Shown piece by piece: positions 36,106-45,560 of a DNA stretch of 64,000 bases. The stretch covers positions 62,001 through 126,000 of the forward strand of contig NZ_LWAF01000002.1 in the NCBI RefSeq assembly GCF_001719065.1. The letters run 5' to 3'. Each line of letters opens with the position of its first letter. The stretch's first letter is position 1. Under the pieces are notes generated by a model. The model made no database searches and was not told the origin of the DNA. It was given only the letters and a program-made list of their open reading frames with translations. Both the position numbers and the translations under genes were made by a program. The DNA comes from Fervidobacterium thailandense (GTDB taxonomy: Bacteria > Thermotogota > Thermotogae > Thermotogales > Fervidobacteriaceae).

Positions 36106-37227
36106 ATGCTTTACAGACGTGTAGCACTCCTCGATATGGACTCATACTTTGCGTCCATCGAATGCGTCAGGAATCTCGCGCTTGCAAGAAGACCGTTCGC
36201 GGTAATAGGACATGGTGAAAAGACCGTTGTGACGAGCCCAAACGCTGTAGCCAAGAAATACGGGGTAAGGACGGGGATGACGCTCAACGAGGCGAAGAGC
36301 CTATGTCCTGAGATCGTTTTTATTAAAGCGGATTTCACGTATTACGAATTCACCACGTTGAAGATCGTGCAGTTGATCGAGAAGTACTTCCCCGTGTACA
36401 AGGAGGCGAGTATCGACGAGTTTTACATAGCACTTGATCCCGTGGACAAGCCTCTCGAAAGGTTGAAGGATTTGAAAGAGACGATAAGAAACACTCTCGG
36501 TTTAAGCTGCACGATCGGCGTCGGAATGAATCCCATCGTGGCAAAAACCGCGTGTGAGCTCTCAAAGCCGAACGGTTTCTTCGTGGTGGACAATTTGAGG
36601 GAATTTTCCTACTTTGTCGATATCAAAAGTGTACCCGGCGTCGGGAAAAGTACCGCCGAAATCCTTGAGAGACTCGGTATCAGATTCCTCTCTGAACTAC
36701 TTAAAACGGACTTCCCCGATGGTAGTGAAATTTCGCGCTTGAAGTTTTTAATAACAAAAGAATACACTGAACCCGAGTTCTTCAAGCAGCAACTCCCTAA
36801 GAGTGTCGGACATTTCTACACATTTGACAAGAATTTGAGAAACTTTGATGAAGGAGCGGAGATTTTAACGTACCTGCTGTACGGACTGTACTCCAAGATT
36901 CTCAGGAGTAGAATGGGGGCAAAATCTTTGTCGGTGCTTGTAAAATTTTACGATGGAACACGGTTAGGACTATCGAGGAGTCTCGGAATTCCCGTGAGTG
37001 ATTTCACCTTACTCAAAAATGTTGTACTGGAGATGCTCAAAAAGATTTGGAAGGATAAGCCCGTTGTAAAGATGGGTGTGATGCTCAGTAACCTTAAAAA
37101 GGTCAACGGTAAACAATTAAGCTTATTCTGGAGCAACGAGGAGTTTCGGTACGAACGCCTGAGTTTTGTGGAGGATGTCCACTTCGGTGGATTTCTCACC
37201 TTCAAAGATAAAAAAGCGGTCGGCTGA
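36106..37227 (+). CDS. dinB: Y-family DNA polymerase (DinB/Pol IV type)
   Basis: This 373-residue translesion polymerase has ALLDMDSYFASIE at the N-terminus, VTSPNAVAKKYGVRTGMTL, the catalytic YKEASIDEFYIAL, CTIGVGMNPIVAKTAC and a helix-hairpin-helix (SVPGVGKSTAEILERLG). A little-finger domain follows. The C-terminus is close to NGKQLSLFWSNEE, like a degenerate clamp-binding motif (QLSLF). The ATG at 36106 has GGGGGAT upstream; the longer frame would start inside the promoter region. Its own strong promoter and a palindrome near the start suggest separate control. Confidence 0.9.
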   Translation: MLYRRVALLDMDSYFASIECVRNLALARRPFAVIGHGEKTVVTSPNAVAKKYGVRTGMTLNEAKSLCPEIVFIKADFTYYEFTTLKIVQLIEKYFPVYKEASIDEFYIALDPVDKPLERLKDLKETIRNTLGLSCTIGVGMNPIVAKTACELSKPNGFFVVDNLREFSYFVDIKSVPGVGKSTAEILERLGIRFLSELLKTDFPDGSEISRLKFLITKEYTEPEFFKQQLPKSVGHFYTFDKNLRNFDEGAEILTYLLYGLYSKILRSRMGAKSLSVLVKFYDGTRLGLSRSLGIPVSDFTLLKNVVLEMLKKIWKDKPVVKMGVMLSNLKKVNGKQLSLFWSNEEFRYERLSFVEDVHFGGFLTFKDKKAVG

Positions 37228-37243
37228 AAATTCGGCCGACCGC
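37209..37243 (-). terminator. Terminator of the FN3-propeller gene
   Basis: On the minus strand a 9-bp stem (37243-37235 with 37224-37216) is followed by a T6 run. It lies 16 nt after the stop of the 37260-40655 gene. The dinB stop codon is in the loop, so the two convergent genes end within one hairpin. Confidence 0.85.
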
Positions 37244-37259
37244 CACTATCAACAACTGA

Positions 37260-40200
37260 CTATTTTACCCTAAAGATCCAAATATCGCTTCCACCAAGGT
37301 TCCTCTTCACATCGAAGTTCTTGGAGAATGAAACACCAACGACAACTATCGAACCATCTTCGTCAACGAGAACATCGTACGCATAATCAGCCAACGCGCC
37401 ACCGTAAGTCTTAGCCCATCTGAGGTTCCCGTCTTTATCGATGTCAATTATAAGTACATCCACAGCTCCCTTCAGGCCTTCGAATTCCCTTGAAAGCGTG
37501 TAACCCACTATTACAAATCCACCATCCGGGAATTCCGCAACCGAGTATCCGACATCTTCTTCCTTACCACCTATCGTCCTTTGCCAAATGATTTCACCAG
37601 CTGCGTTGACTTTTACAGCCCAGATATCCCAGAAGCCGTTGTTCCTCTGGACATCTCCGTCGGTACTCGTCGTATAGCCCAAGATGAGGAAGTTACCATC
37701 CGAGGTCTTGATTATCCTCGTTGCCTCGTCCTGTTCGGTTCCACCGTAAGCCTTGTTGAGCATCAAAACTTTGCCGAGATCTTTACTGATCTTGAGCATC
37801 CAAATATCCGAAGAACCGTGGTTGTAAGGTACGTCGCCTTCAAGAGAGTACGTTGCCCCAACAATGATGAAGCCGTCCTCCACTTCGACAACATCCACCG
37901 CTTTGTCCCTGTCCAAACCTCCGTACACGGCTGAAGCCAAGAGCTTTCCATCGTATGAGAGTTTGGATACCCAGACATCCCAAGTACCTATGTTACGACC
38001 CACATCGCCGTTTACAGAGTTACTTGTACCAACTACGAGCAATTCTCCACCCTTGGTGTAAATCACCCTGTAAGGAATATCGTGACCGGTACCACCGTAC
38101 AACGTTGTCCAGAGCTGTTTACCGTCCTTGGCCAACTTAAAGGCTACCGCATCCCAACCACCTTTGCCGTCTTGTCCGTCGACCTTTGGAGACTGCGTGT
38201 AACCCAAGACAACGTACCCATCTGGAACCTCAACAACGTCCATTCCTTCATCCCATCCACTTCCACCGAGGAGTCTCATCCATTCGAGTTTGAAAGACTT
38301 ATCAAGCTTAAGTACGATGATGTCCGATTCACCCATGAACCCGGGCAGTTCGGAAGATTGTGTGCTACCAACGACGATGTACCCTCCATCGGTGGTCTTA
38401 ACCACACGCTTGACCGTATCCGCCATCTTCCCACCGTAGACTTCCGAATCGACGATGGTGGGTAATTTGACCCTGAAGGTGAAGATGTCACTCTCCACTT
38501 CACCGAACTTGTTCCTGGCGGTGACTTTCCATTTGTATTCGGTACCAAAGTGCAGGCGCGGTAAGGCGTATTCGGTGTCCCTCAAAGTATCAACGAACTC
38601 AGGTTCGGTCCTTCCAAAGTAGAGGTCGAATTCCTCGGCCCTTTCGGAACGCCATTTCAGTACCACGTCGGCTGGAACTTCCGTGTCTCCGTCTTTCGGA
38701 TAAATTGCCACCGGTTTTTCCGGGAGCATACCGGTTGTAAACGACCACACCGGACCTTCAGCTTCGCCAAACCTGTTCTTGGCCACGACTTTCCAGTAGT
38801 ACTTTACACCGAAGAGTAAATCGTACATTTCAACCGCACTTTCTTTTAAGTCCTCGTAGACCAACTCGAGCTTGTCGGGTACGAATCCCATGTACAAATC
38901 GTAACTTTCCGCCTTCGAACTTTCCCATCTCAGGACCAGGTTCGTGAACTGATCGGTTGCACCATCAGGTGGTTCCGGATTGAACGGTACAGTCGGTACA
39001 TTACCAACGGTGAACTTTACAACCGGTGATGGCGTCTCTCCAAACTTGTTCTTACCGACAACCTGCCAGTAGTAGGTCTTACCAAGCTCGAGATTTTCGA
39101 CGACGAGTTCGGAATCCGTAATATCGGTAGCTATCGGCTCGAGTTCGTCAACGGACGGTCCCATGTAGACATCGTACGCATCAGCGTATTCAAATCTCCA
39201 AGCCAAGGTTTGGCTCTTCCAAACATCTTCTTCTCCATCAAGTGGGCTGATGATTTCGATGAACTCCGGTTTCGTTCCCGTCTTAAACATTTCAACATCA
39301 CTTTCGCTATGACCGAAGTCGTTCTTGGCTACAACTTTCCAGAAGTAAGTTGTGCCAAGCTCGAGGTCAAATGGCAACGTGATTTCCAATTCCGTCGTTG
39401 TTGCGGCAAGTTCCATCTCATCAAAACTCGTCCCAAGGTAAAGCTCGAATTCGCTGGCGTCTTTCGATTTCCACTTGAACGCTGGCTGGATCCAAACTTT
39501 TTCACCCTTCGGTTCAATCAACACCGGCTTACTCGGAACATCACCGGTGGTGAACTTCCACACAGGTCCCTCCGTTTCACCGAACGCATTCTTTGCTACA
39601 ACTTTCCAGTAGTACGTTGTACCCAACTCAAGTTTCGGTGCTTCAAATGACGGTTCCAAAACGGTTCCAAGGTAATTCAAGTTCTCTGGAGAAGTCCCCA
39701 TGTACACGTCGAATTCCGCGGCCCTTTCCGAGCTCCAAAGTAGTATCGGTTCAACCCATACCCTCTCAGCGCCGTCGTATGGCACGGGATCCGAAGGTTG
39801 GGTGGGGGTGAATCCGGTTCGGAACGTCAGAATCGGACTTTCGGTCTCACCAAATGCGTTCCGGGCCACGATCTTCCAGTTGTAGACAGTTCCAGGTTTG
39901 AGCCCTTCGAGAGTGTACTCTTTCTCAAAATGGTTCTTCTGGATTAGATCAAGGTTACCTTCTTCACCAAAGTAAATGTCAAAACTTTTCGCACGCAACG
40001 AATCCCACTTCAAACTGACTTTTGTGGGTACGTCAACCGCACCGTCCTCTGGTTCAAAGTTCGTCAGCTCTCCTGGTACGAATTCCGAATTCTGGAAATC
40101 CAACAATGCGTTGATGAGTATCGCACCGGTTCCAACGAGAATGTTGAGAGGTACTTGAGCGAGAGATATCCTATCCCGTACTACCTCAACGTTATCCCGT

Positions 40201-40655
40201 CGACCGTAAGCTACTATGCGTTCTTCCTTGTTATCGATCTTACCGAACACCTTAACGATCACGTTGTAACGACCGGACTTTAACTTTGTAATCAACCCGG
40301 TGGCTTCTCCAGTCTCCCTGTTGTAGTTCAACTCGAACGGACCTTCCACAAACTGTTGGTTGAAGATTTCCACGGTCGCCCTCGTGATCCATATTCCCAT
40401 CTCGAGCAACGACCTGTCAAGCTCTGAGAGCCGCAGTGAGTACTCCTCGTACTCACCGGGAGGCAAAACCGGCTCTACTATCGGAGCGTACTTTTTCAAA
40501 ATATCCTGTAAAGCTTCGGCCAGATTCACTGTCGGATCTTCCAAAAGGGCCTTGAGTTCGTAGTAGAGCTTGGTCAAAGGCGTTGTCATTTGAACCTGAG
40601 CGGTCAGTATACCGAAGAAAAGTAACAAAATGGCCAAAAGAGCAAACCGCTTCAT
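37260..40655 (-). CDS. Exported protein with six FN3-like repeats and a seven-repeat beta-propeller
   Basis: I do not recognise a named family for the whole 1131-residue protein. A signal peptide (KRFALLAILLLFFGILTAQ) is followed by a helical region of about 190 residues. Then come six FN3-like repeats of about 90 residues each (recurring LGTTYYWKVVAKNAFGE and PxDG starts), and about 370 residues of seven repeats built on YGG-x-x-x-D-x-(A)-x-x-V-x-x-x-x-DG-G-(Y/F)-(I/V)-V-G-(Y/S)-T ending in D-(I/V)-W-x-x-K. Seven such repeats suit a seven-bladed propeller. No membrane anchor or catalytic motif is seen, so it is likely periplasmic or toga-associated. ATG 40655 has AAGGGGGG upstream. Confidence 0.75.
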   Translation of the reverse strand: MKRFALLAILLLFFGILTAQVQMTTPLTKLYYELKALLEDPTVNLAEALQDILKKYAPIVEPVLPPGEYEEYSLRLSELDRSLLEMGIWITRATVEIFNQQFVEGPFELNYNRETGEATGLITKLKSGRYNVIVKVFGKIDNKEERIVAYGRRDNVEVVRDRISLAQVPLNILVGTGAILINALLDFQNSEFVPGELTNFEPEDGAVDVPTKVSLKWDSLRAKSFDIYFGEEGNLDLIQKNHFEKEYTLEGLKPGTVYNWKIVARNAFGETESPILTFRTGFTPTQPSDPVPYDGAERVWVEPILLWSSERAAEFDVYMGTSPENLNYLGTVLEPSFEAPKLELGTTYYWKVVAKNAFGETEGPVWKFTTGDVPSKPVLIEPKGEKVWIQPAFKWKSKDASEFELYLGTSFDEMELAATTTELEITLPFDLELGTTYFWKVVAKNDFGHSESDVEMFKTGTKPEFIEIISPLDGEEDVWKSQTLAWRFEYADAYDVYMGPSVDELEPIATDITDSELVVENLELGKTYYWQVVGKNKFGETPSPVVKFTVGNVPTVPFNPEPPDGATDQFTNLVLRWESSKAESYDLYMGFVPDKLELVYEDLKESAVEMYDLLFGVKYYWKVVAKNRFGEAEGPVWSFTTGMLPEKPVAIYPKDGDTEVPADVVLKWRSERAEEFDLYFGRTEPEFVDTLRDTEYALPRLHFGTEYKWKVTARNKFGEVESDIFTFRVKLPTIVDSEVYGGKMADTVKRVVKTTDGGYIVVGSTQSSELPGFMGESDIIVLKLDKSFKLEWMRLLGGSGWDEGMDVVEVPDGYVVLGYTQSPKVDGQDGKGGWDAVAFKLAKDGKQLWTTLYGGTGHDIPYRVIYTKGGELLVVGTSNSVNGDVGRNIGTWDVWVSKLSYDGKLLASAVYGGLDRDKAVDVVEVEDGFIIVGATYSLEGDVPYNHGSSDIWMLKISKDLGKVLMLNKAYGGTEQDEATRIIKTSDGNFLILGYTTSTDGDVQRNNGFWDIWAVKVNAAGEIIWQRTIGGKEEDVGYSVAEFPDGGFVIVGYTLSREFEGLKGAVDVLIIDIDKDGNLRWAKTYGGALADYAYDVLVDEDGSIVVVGVSFSKNFDVKRNLGGSDIWIFRVK

Positions 40656-40749
40656 GAGAATCAATCCCCCCTTCTAACAAAGTCAATTGCAAGCGGTAGG
40701 AATTAGGCCATTTAGAACTTTAATTTAATTAAGAGCTACTCCAACGTTT

Positions 40750-40780
40750 ATTATAACACCAAAGATTATAATTTTTGCAA
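40750..40780 (-). promoter_or_regulatory. Possible promoter of the FN3-propeller gene
   Basis: On the minus strand TTGCAA (40780-40775) and TATAAT (40755-40750) are separated by 19 bp, longer than ideal. A second TATAAT (40770-40765) overlaps the spacer. Confidence 0.4.
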
Positions 40781-40894
40781 CTCATTTTTAGATTTAGAAA
40801 AGTTCACCTTCCAAAAGCATTCCAAGTACCAAAGAACACGTTTGAAAGTACTCCATGCGCTGTGCTTAAAAACGTGATTAAAAACTTCTGGCAA

Positions 40895-40912
40895 TTCTTA
40901 CTTTCGTAAGAA
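40895..40912. repeat. Inverted repeat upstream of the sugar-uptake operon
   Basis: TTCTTAC and GTAAGAA are separated by 4 nt. It could be an operator half of this control region or a small hairpin. Confidence 0.4.
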
Positions 40913-40966
40913 CTTAAAACTTCCGTTCTGAAAATCCTCGTACTGGCCAATTCGATAGATTTCTCT

Positions 40967-40980
40967 TGTAAATATTTACA
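40967..40980. promoter_or_regulatory. Candidate operator of the sugar-uptake operon
   Basis: TGTAAATATTTACA is a perfect 14-bp palindrome lying 5 nt upstream of a TATCAT -10-like box (40985-40990) and 65 nt before the binding-protein ATG. The position, between -35 and -10, suits a repressor. The LacI-family gene at 48950 encodes the obvious candidate, but LacI sites usually have a central CG, so this is uncertain. Confidence 0.45.
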
Positions 40981-41044
40981 CTGGTATCATACGATTGCCC
41001 GTTTGAAAATGGGCAAAAATACCTGGAAAAGGGAGGTAAGGTGT

Positions 41045-42724
41045 ATGAAAAAGTTTTTCATCTTTTCAGCGATGCTCCTGGTACTGTTCACATCACTAGT
41101 ACTGGCTGACGTGGTCTATCCGCGGAAGGAAACCCTTTACGCCGGTGGCGGGTTGTGGTCACCTCCATCGAACTGGAACCCGATAACCCCGTGGAATGCG
41201 GTAACTGGAACGGTGGGATTGATTTACGAAACACTCTTCGGTTACAACCCGCTGACGGATGAATTGATCCCGTGGCTGGCCGAAAGTGGAAGATGGACAT
41301 CCAAGAACACTTTCGAAATCAAGCTGAGACGTGGGGTAACGTGGCATGATGGTACGCCGTTCACCGCAAAAGACGTGAAGTTTACTTACGAACTTGCAAA
41401 GCAGATACCGGAAATTTACTACAGTCCGATCTGGACTTGGCTTGCAAAAATCGACACACCAGACGATTATACCGTGGTGTTTACGTTTAGCTCGCCGCGG
41501 TACCACGAGTGGACTTACAACATTTACCAGACAGCAATCCTTCCACAACATATCTGGTCCAAGAGGACAAAAGACGAGATCTTGAGCGGCGCAAACGAGA
41601 AAGCCATAGGAACCGGGCCTTACCTCTTCGAGACCTACAGTGACGATAGGATGGTTTATCTACGCAACGAAAACTGGTGGGGTAACAAGGTCTTCGGTCA
41701 ACCCAAGCCAAAGAGAATCGTTTATTTAAGAGTCCTGAGCAACAACGTGGCACTCGGTATGATTATGAAAGGTGAGCTCGACATTTCGAACTTCTTCCTA
41801 CCCGGAGTTCCGACACTTAAGAAGACTTACTCGGATATCCACACTTGGTTTGACAAAGAACCTTACATGCTCTCGGATAACGTAGCTTATCTTTTCATCA
41901 ACACTACAAAGAAGCCACTTAACGATCCAAATCTCAGAAGAGCGATAGCTTTCGCAATTGATCCGAGTGTCATCGCGAGAACCGTTTTTGAGGGACAGGT
42001 CCTCCCATCCAATCCCGTCGGATTCCTGCCGATCAAAGGTTGGATGAAATACTATCCAGAAAACGCGGTGAAGCAATTTGGTTTCAAGTACGATCCGAAG
42101 AAAGCCCGAGAGTTGCTTGATAAGGCAGGCTACAAGGACATCAACAGGGACGGTTTCAGGGAAGCACCCGATGGCTCGAAGTTCAAAGTGGAAATCATCG
42201 TTCCGTTCGGTTGGACCGACTGGATGGAATCGATAAAGATTATAGCCTCTCAACTTAGAGCGGTTGGTATCAACGCGGAGGCGAAGTTCCCCGATTACAG
42301 CAAATACTGGGAAGATCTGACAACTGGAAAATTTGACATGGCGATAAACAACTTCGGTAGCCAGATGACTGTATCGCCGTGGACCATGTACAACTGGGTC
42401 TTTAATTCTCAAATCGCATCGGAGATGTACAACGGTAACTTCGGAAGGTACAACAATCAGAAGCTCTTCGATCTCATCACACAGTTGAACATGACCCCGA
42501 TGGATGACATCGCAAGTTGTAAGAGGATTATCGAACAGATTGCGGAAATTCATCTGAAGGAGATGCCCGCAATACCACTGTGGTACAATGGTATGTGGTT
42601 CCAGGCAAGCACACAGGTGTGGAAGAACTGGCCAAGCGAGAAATCACCGTACGCATACCCGGTGACGTGGGGTGGAAGATGGCAAACGGGCGGTGTACTG
42701 ATGCTCATAAATCTCAAACAATAA
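41045..42724 (+). CDS. ABC transporter family 5 substrate-binding protein (oligosaccharide type)
   Basis: This 559-residue exported protein has a signal peptide (KKFFIFSAMLLVLFTSLVLA) and the SBP_bac_5 fold: WLAESGRWTSKNTFEIKLR, GVTWHDGTPFTAKDVKFTYE, the DDYTVVFTF segment and AFAIDPSVIART. In Thermotogota these Dpp/Opp-like proteins often bind beta-linked oligosaccharides rather than peptides. The downstream GH130 and GH1 genes make a manno- or gluco-oligosaccharide ligand likely (inference). ATG 41045 has GGGAGG upstream. It is the first gene of a run to 51069. Confidence 0.88.
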   Translation: MKKFFIFSAMLLVLFTSLVLADVVYPRKETLYAGGGLWSPPSNWNPITPWNAVTGTVGLIYETLFGYNPLTDELIPWLAESGRWTSKNTFEIKLRRGVTWHDGTPFTAKDVKFTYELAKQIPEIYYSPIWTWLAKIDTPDDYTVVFTFSSPRYHEWTYNIYQTAILPQHIWSKRTKDEILSGANEKAIGTGPYLFETYSDDRMVYLRNENWWGNKVFGQPKPKRIVYLRVLSNNVALGMIMKGELDISNFFLPGVPTLKKTYSDIHTWFDKEPYMLSDNVAYLFINTTKKPLNDPNLRRAIAFAIDPSVIARTVFEGQVLPSNPVGFLPIKGWMKYYPENAVKQFGFKYDPKKARELLDKAGYKDINRDGFREAPDGSKFKVEIIVPFGWTDWMESIKIIASQLRAVGINAEAKFPDYSKYWEDLTTGKFDMAINNFGSQMTVSPWTMYNWVFNSQIASEMYNGNFGRYNNQKLFDLITQLNMTPMDDIASCKRIIEQIAEIHLKEMPAIPLWYNGMWFQASTQVWKNWPSEKSPYAYPVTWGGRWQTGGVLMLINLKQ

Positions 42725-42743
42725 GCATTCTGAGGTGGAATGA

Positions 42744-43736
42744 ATGAAGAAATACTTGCGAACGAAAGTACTCGTTTACGTTCTCACGTTTATCTTCGCC
42801 GTTACTATCGATTGGTTGATTCCCAGGCTCATGCCTGGGAATCCCATTCTCGTTTTAGTATCTCGGTTCTCAGGTCTTCCAGAGTCCGCACGCGTTATGT
42901 ACAGTTACCTGACAAAAGCGTTCGGACTGGACCAGCCCCTTTGGAAGCAGTATTTTAACTTCTGGATCGCGTTTTTGAAGGGAGATCTTGGGATCAGTAT
43001 TTACCTTTATCCAAAGCCCGTGTTGGATGTATTGAAAAGCGCCCTACCGTATTCGTTGGGGATCCTCTTACCCTCGATGCTCGCGAGTTGGTTCGTGGGC
43101 AACAGCATCGGCGCGATAGCCGCCCGTAGGAGGAGGTTGGATTCGGTACTGCTACCGATTATGTATTTTATAAACGGTGCACCGTACCTTTGGCTTGGAA
43201 TCTTACTTGCTTACTACTTCGGTGTCGTGCTCAGGTGGTTTCCAATCGCCGGTGCTTACAGTTTCGGACTCAGACCCCACTTATCGTGGTTGTTTGTGGG
43301 AAACTTCCTGAGACACTGGATCCTGCCGTTCCTCTCACTCTTCATCGTACAGCTCGGTGGTTGGGCAATAGGCATGCGAAATATGGTAATCTACGAGCTC
43401 GAGAGTAATTACTCCAGGTACCTTGAAGCTCTCGGTGTTAAGGATAGGTTGATAAGAAAGTACGCGTTCAGAAATGCGATATTACCCCAAATCACGGGCC
43501 TTGCGCTTCAACTCGGGACAGTTATAGCCGGGCAGGTCACAACGGAAGTTGTTTTTTCGTATCCCGGTATTGGTTACATACTCACGCAGGCAATATTGAA
43601 CCAAGATTACTTCCTGATTCAGGGGTGTTTCATATTCATAATAATCGGTGTGTTGATTGCGAACTTTACCGTCGACCTCGTTTATGTGGTACTCGATCCA
43701 AGGATTAAGTACTCCTACGGTGGTGAGGTCTCATGA
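42744..43736 (+). CDS. ABC transporter permease (DppB type)
   Basis: This 330-residue membrane protein has an N-terminal transmembrane helix (VLVYVLTFIFAVTIDWLIP) and five further segments. The cytoplasmic EAA-like loop reads YLEALGVKDRLIRKYAFRNA, followed by the conserved VTTEVVFSYPGIGYILTQAI. It forms the first half of the transmembrane channel with the next gene, which it overlaps by 4 nt. GAGGTGG lies upstream of the ATG. Confidence 0.9.
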   Translation: MKKYLRTKVLVYVLTFIFAVTIDWLIPRLMPGNPILVLVSRFSGLPESARVMYSYLTKAFGLDQPLWKQYFNFWIAFLKGDLGISIYLYPKPVLDVLKSALPYSLGILLPSMLASWFVGNSIGAIAARRRRLDSVLLPIMYFINGAPYLWLGILLAYYFGVVLRWFPIAGAYSFGLRPHLSWLFVGNFLRHWILPFLSLFIVQLGGWAIGMRNMVIYELESNYSRYLEALGVKDRLIRKYAFRNAILPQITGLALQLGTVIAGQVTTEVVFSYPGIGYILTQAILNQDYFLIQGCFIFIIIGVLIANFTVDLVYVVLDPRIKYSYGGEVS

Positions 43737-44575
43737 ACGAAGTACTCTTCTTCGCGCTCAGAAACAAGAAACTCAGGGCGGGACTGTCCATCGTACTCTT
43801 CTTCGTGCTACTCGGTCTTTTCGGACCGCTGATCTCCAAGTACAAGGATCCCCTCGATTACGTGGGACCGGGCTACCAACCTCCCAGCGGAGAGTACTGG
43901 CTGGGCACAACGACCTTTGGACAGGATGTGTTCACACAACTTGTTTACGGCATCAGATCATCGTTTTTTGTCGGGCTAGTCGGTGGTGGTCTTGCCACGC
44001 TGATCGGACTTATCATCGGCTTTTTGGCCGGTTACCGTGGAGGTCTGCTCGACGAGATACTGATGATGCTGACAAACATTTTACTTGTCGTTCCAACCTT
44101 AGCACTCCTGATAATTATAGCGGCTTACCTTCCATACAGAGGGGTGTTGATACAGAGTATAATCATCGGGTTTACCGCTTGGCCTTGGACGGCCAGGGCG
44201 GTGCGCGCCCAAACGTTGTCGCTGAAGGCAAGGGAGTACGTCAACCTGGCAAGGATAACGGGGAGGAGCACGTGGAAGATTATAATCTACGAGATTATGC
44301 CTAACATGTTATCGTACGTATTTATGGTCTTCATCCTCCAGTTCGGTGGAGCGATACTCGCCGCCGTCGGACTCGATTTCATCGGTTTGGGACCGACAAA
44401 AGGTATCTCACTCGGATTGATGATGCAAAACGCTGTACTGTGGAACGCGATACAACTTGGCATGTGGTGGTGGGCGATTCCTCCTGGACTTGTGATTACG
44501 CTTATAGTCGGTGGACTTTACTTCATGAACGTCGGACTGGACGAAGTTTTCAACCCAAGGCTCAGGGAAATGTGA
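43733..44575 (+). CDS. ABC transporter permease (DppC type)
   Basis: This 280-residue permease has an N-terminal membrane segment (LSIVLFFVLLGLFGPLIS), the conserved EYWLGTTTFGQDVFTQLVYG and the EAA loop REYVNLARITGRSTWKII with the partner sequence IMPNMLSYVF. Its length is normal for DppC. It is translationally coupled to the DppB-type gene through an ATGA overlap. An ATPase gene follows after 28 nt. Confidence 0.9.
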   Translation: MNEVLFFALRNKKLRAGLSIVLFFVLLGLFGPLISKYKDPLDYVGPGYQPPSGEYWLGTTTFGQDVFTQLVYGIRSSFFVGLVGGGLATLIGLIIGFLAGYRGGLLDEILMMLTNILLVVPTLALLIIIAAYLPYRGVLIQSIIIGFTAWPWTARAVRAQTLSLKAREYVNLARITGRSTWKIIIYEIMPNMLSYVFMVFILQFGGAILAAVGLDFIGLGPTKGISLGLMMQNAVLWNAIQLGMWWWAIPPGLVITLIVGGLYFMNVGLDEVFNPRLREM

Positions 44576-44603
44576 CAGTAGAGATGGGGAGATGTGGTGA
44601 TCG

Positions 44604-45560
44604 ATGCTCGAAGTGAGGAACTTGAAACTGTACTACAAGACACTTCGTGGGTACGTTAAGGCCGTGGACGATGTGACATTTCACGTGAGGGACGGGGAGC
44701 TTCTCGGTCTTGCCGGGGAATCGGGGTGCGGGAAATCGACACTCGGAAACGGTTTGGTACTCCTAAAACCTCCGATGAACTTCTTCGGTGGCGAGGTTCT
44801 GCTCGACGGTGAGAAACTTCCCATAGAAGATTACGAACGTATGCGTGAGTTTAGATTCAAGAAAGTTTCGATAATTCCACAGTACGCGATGGATGCTATG
44901 AACCCCACAAGGAAGATAGGAAAGTATATCGAAGATGTTCTGGATAGTAAAGGAATCAGTTTTGAAAGTGTCAAAGAAACACTCTTGGAACGTTTGAAGT
45001 TGGTAAACCTTCCAGAGAGGGTTTTGAAGATGTACCCAATCGAACTGTCCGGCGGAATGAAGCAACGAATGGTGATGGTAATAAGTACCTTGCTCAATCC
45101 CTCGCTACTCATCGCGGACGAGGTTACATCCGCACTCGATGTATCGACACAGAAGGCGGTGTGTTTGATGATTCGTGATTTTAAAGAACTTGGAATTGTT
45201 AAATCAATAATATTCATCACGCACGATATTTCAGTGCTTTACCAGATAGCCGATCGAATAATGATTATGTACGCCGGTAGGATTGCCGAGATCGGCAAAA
45301 CGTCGCAAATTGTTCAAAACCCAGTCCATCCGTACACAAAGATGCTGTTGACTTCTCTTCCCGAAGTAGGAGTAAGGTACACCGAACGGATCTTGTCCGG
45401 TATTCCGGGACAACCACCGCAGTTACTCGAACCACCGAAAGGTTGCCGATTCAAAGAGCGTTGTCCGTTGAGGGACAAGATCTGCGACAAGGAACCCCCG
45501 TTGGTAGAGATAGAAGAGGACCACGTAGCTTATTGCTGGAAGGTGAAACCGAATGCTTGA
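44604..45560 (+). CDS. ABC transporter ATPase (DppD type)
   Basis: This 318-residue ATPase has Walker A GESGCGKSTLG, the signature LSGGMKQRMVMV, Walker B LIADEVTSALD and the switch His in FITHDISV. The C-terminal oligopeptide/oligosaccharide extension carries the cysteine-rich motif GCRFKERCPLRDKICDKE, which in this family binds a [4Fe-4S] cluster or metal. It overlaps the DppF-type gene by 8 nt. Confidence 0.92.
   Translation: MLEVRNLKLYYKTLRGYVKAVDDVTFHVRDGELLGLAGESGCGKSTLGNGLVLLKPPMNFFGGEVLLDGEKLPIEDYERMREFRFKKVSIIPQYAMDAMNPTRKIGKYIEDVLDSKGISFESVKETLLERLKLVNLPERVLKMYPIELSGGMKQRMVMVISTLLNPSLLIADEVTSALDVSTQKAVCLMIRDFKELGIVKSIIFITHDISVLYQIADRIMIMYAGRIAEIGKTSQIVQNPVHPYTKMLLTSLPEVGVRYTERILSGIPGQPPQLLEPPKGCRFKERCPLRDKICDKEPPLVEIEEDHVAYCWKVKPNA

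Larger units (their letters stand above)
40656..41044. other. Divergent control region between the propeller gene and the sugar-uptake operon
   Basis: These 389 AT-rich bases contain no gene. They hold a weak minus-strand promoter (40750-40780), a 7-bp inverted repeat (40895-40912), a perfect 14-bp palindrome (40967-40980) and a possible plus-strand -10 box TATCAT (40985-40990). Confidence 0.6.

Noticed and set aside
41798-42553. A 251-codon minus-strand open frame inside the binding-protein gene
   Set aside because: The plus-strand SBP is complete; the antisense frame lacks a ribosome site and family features.
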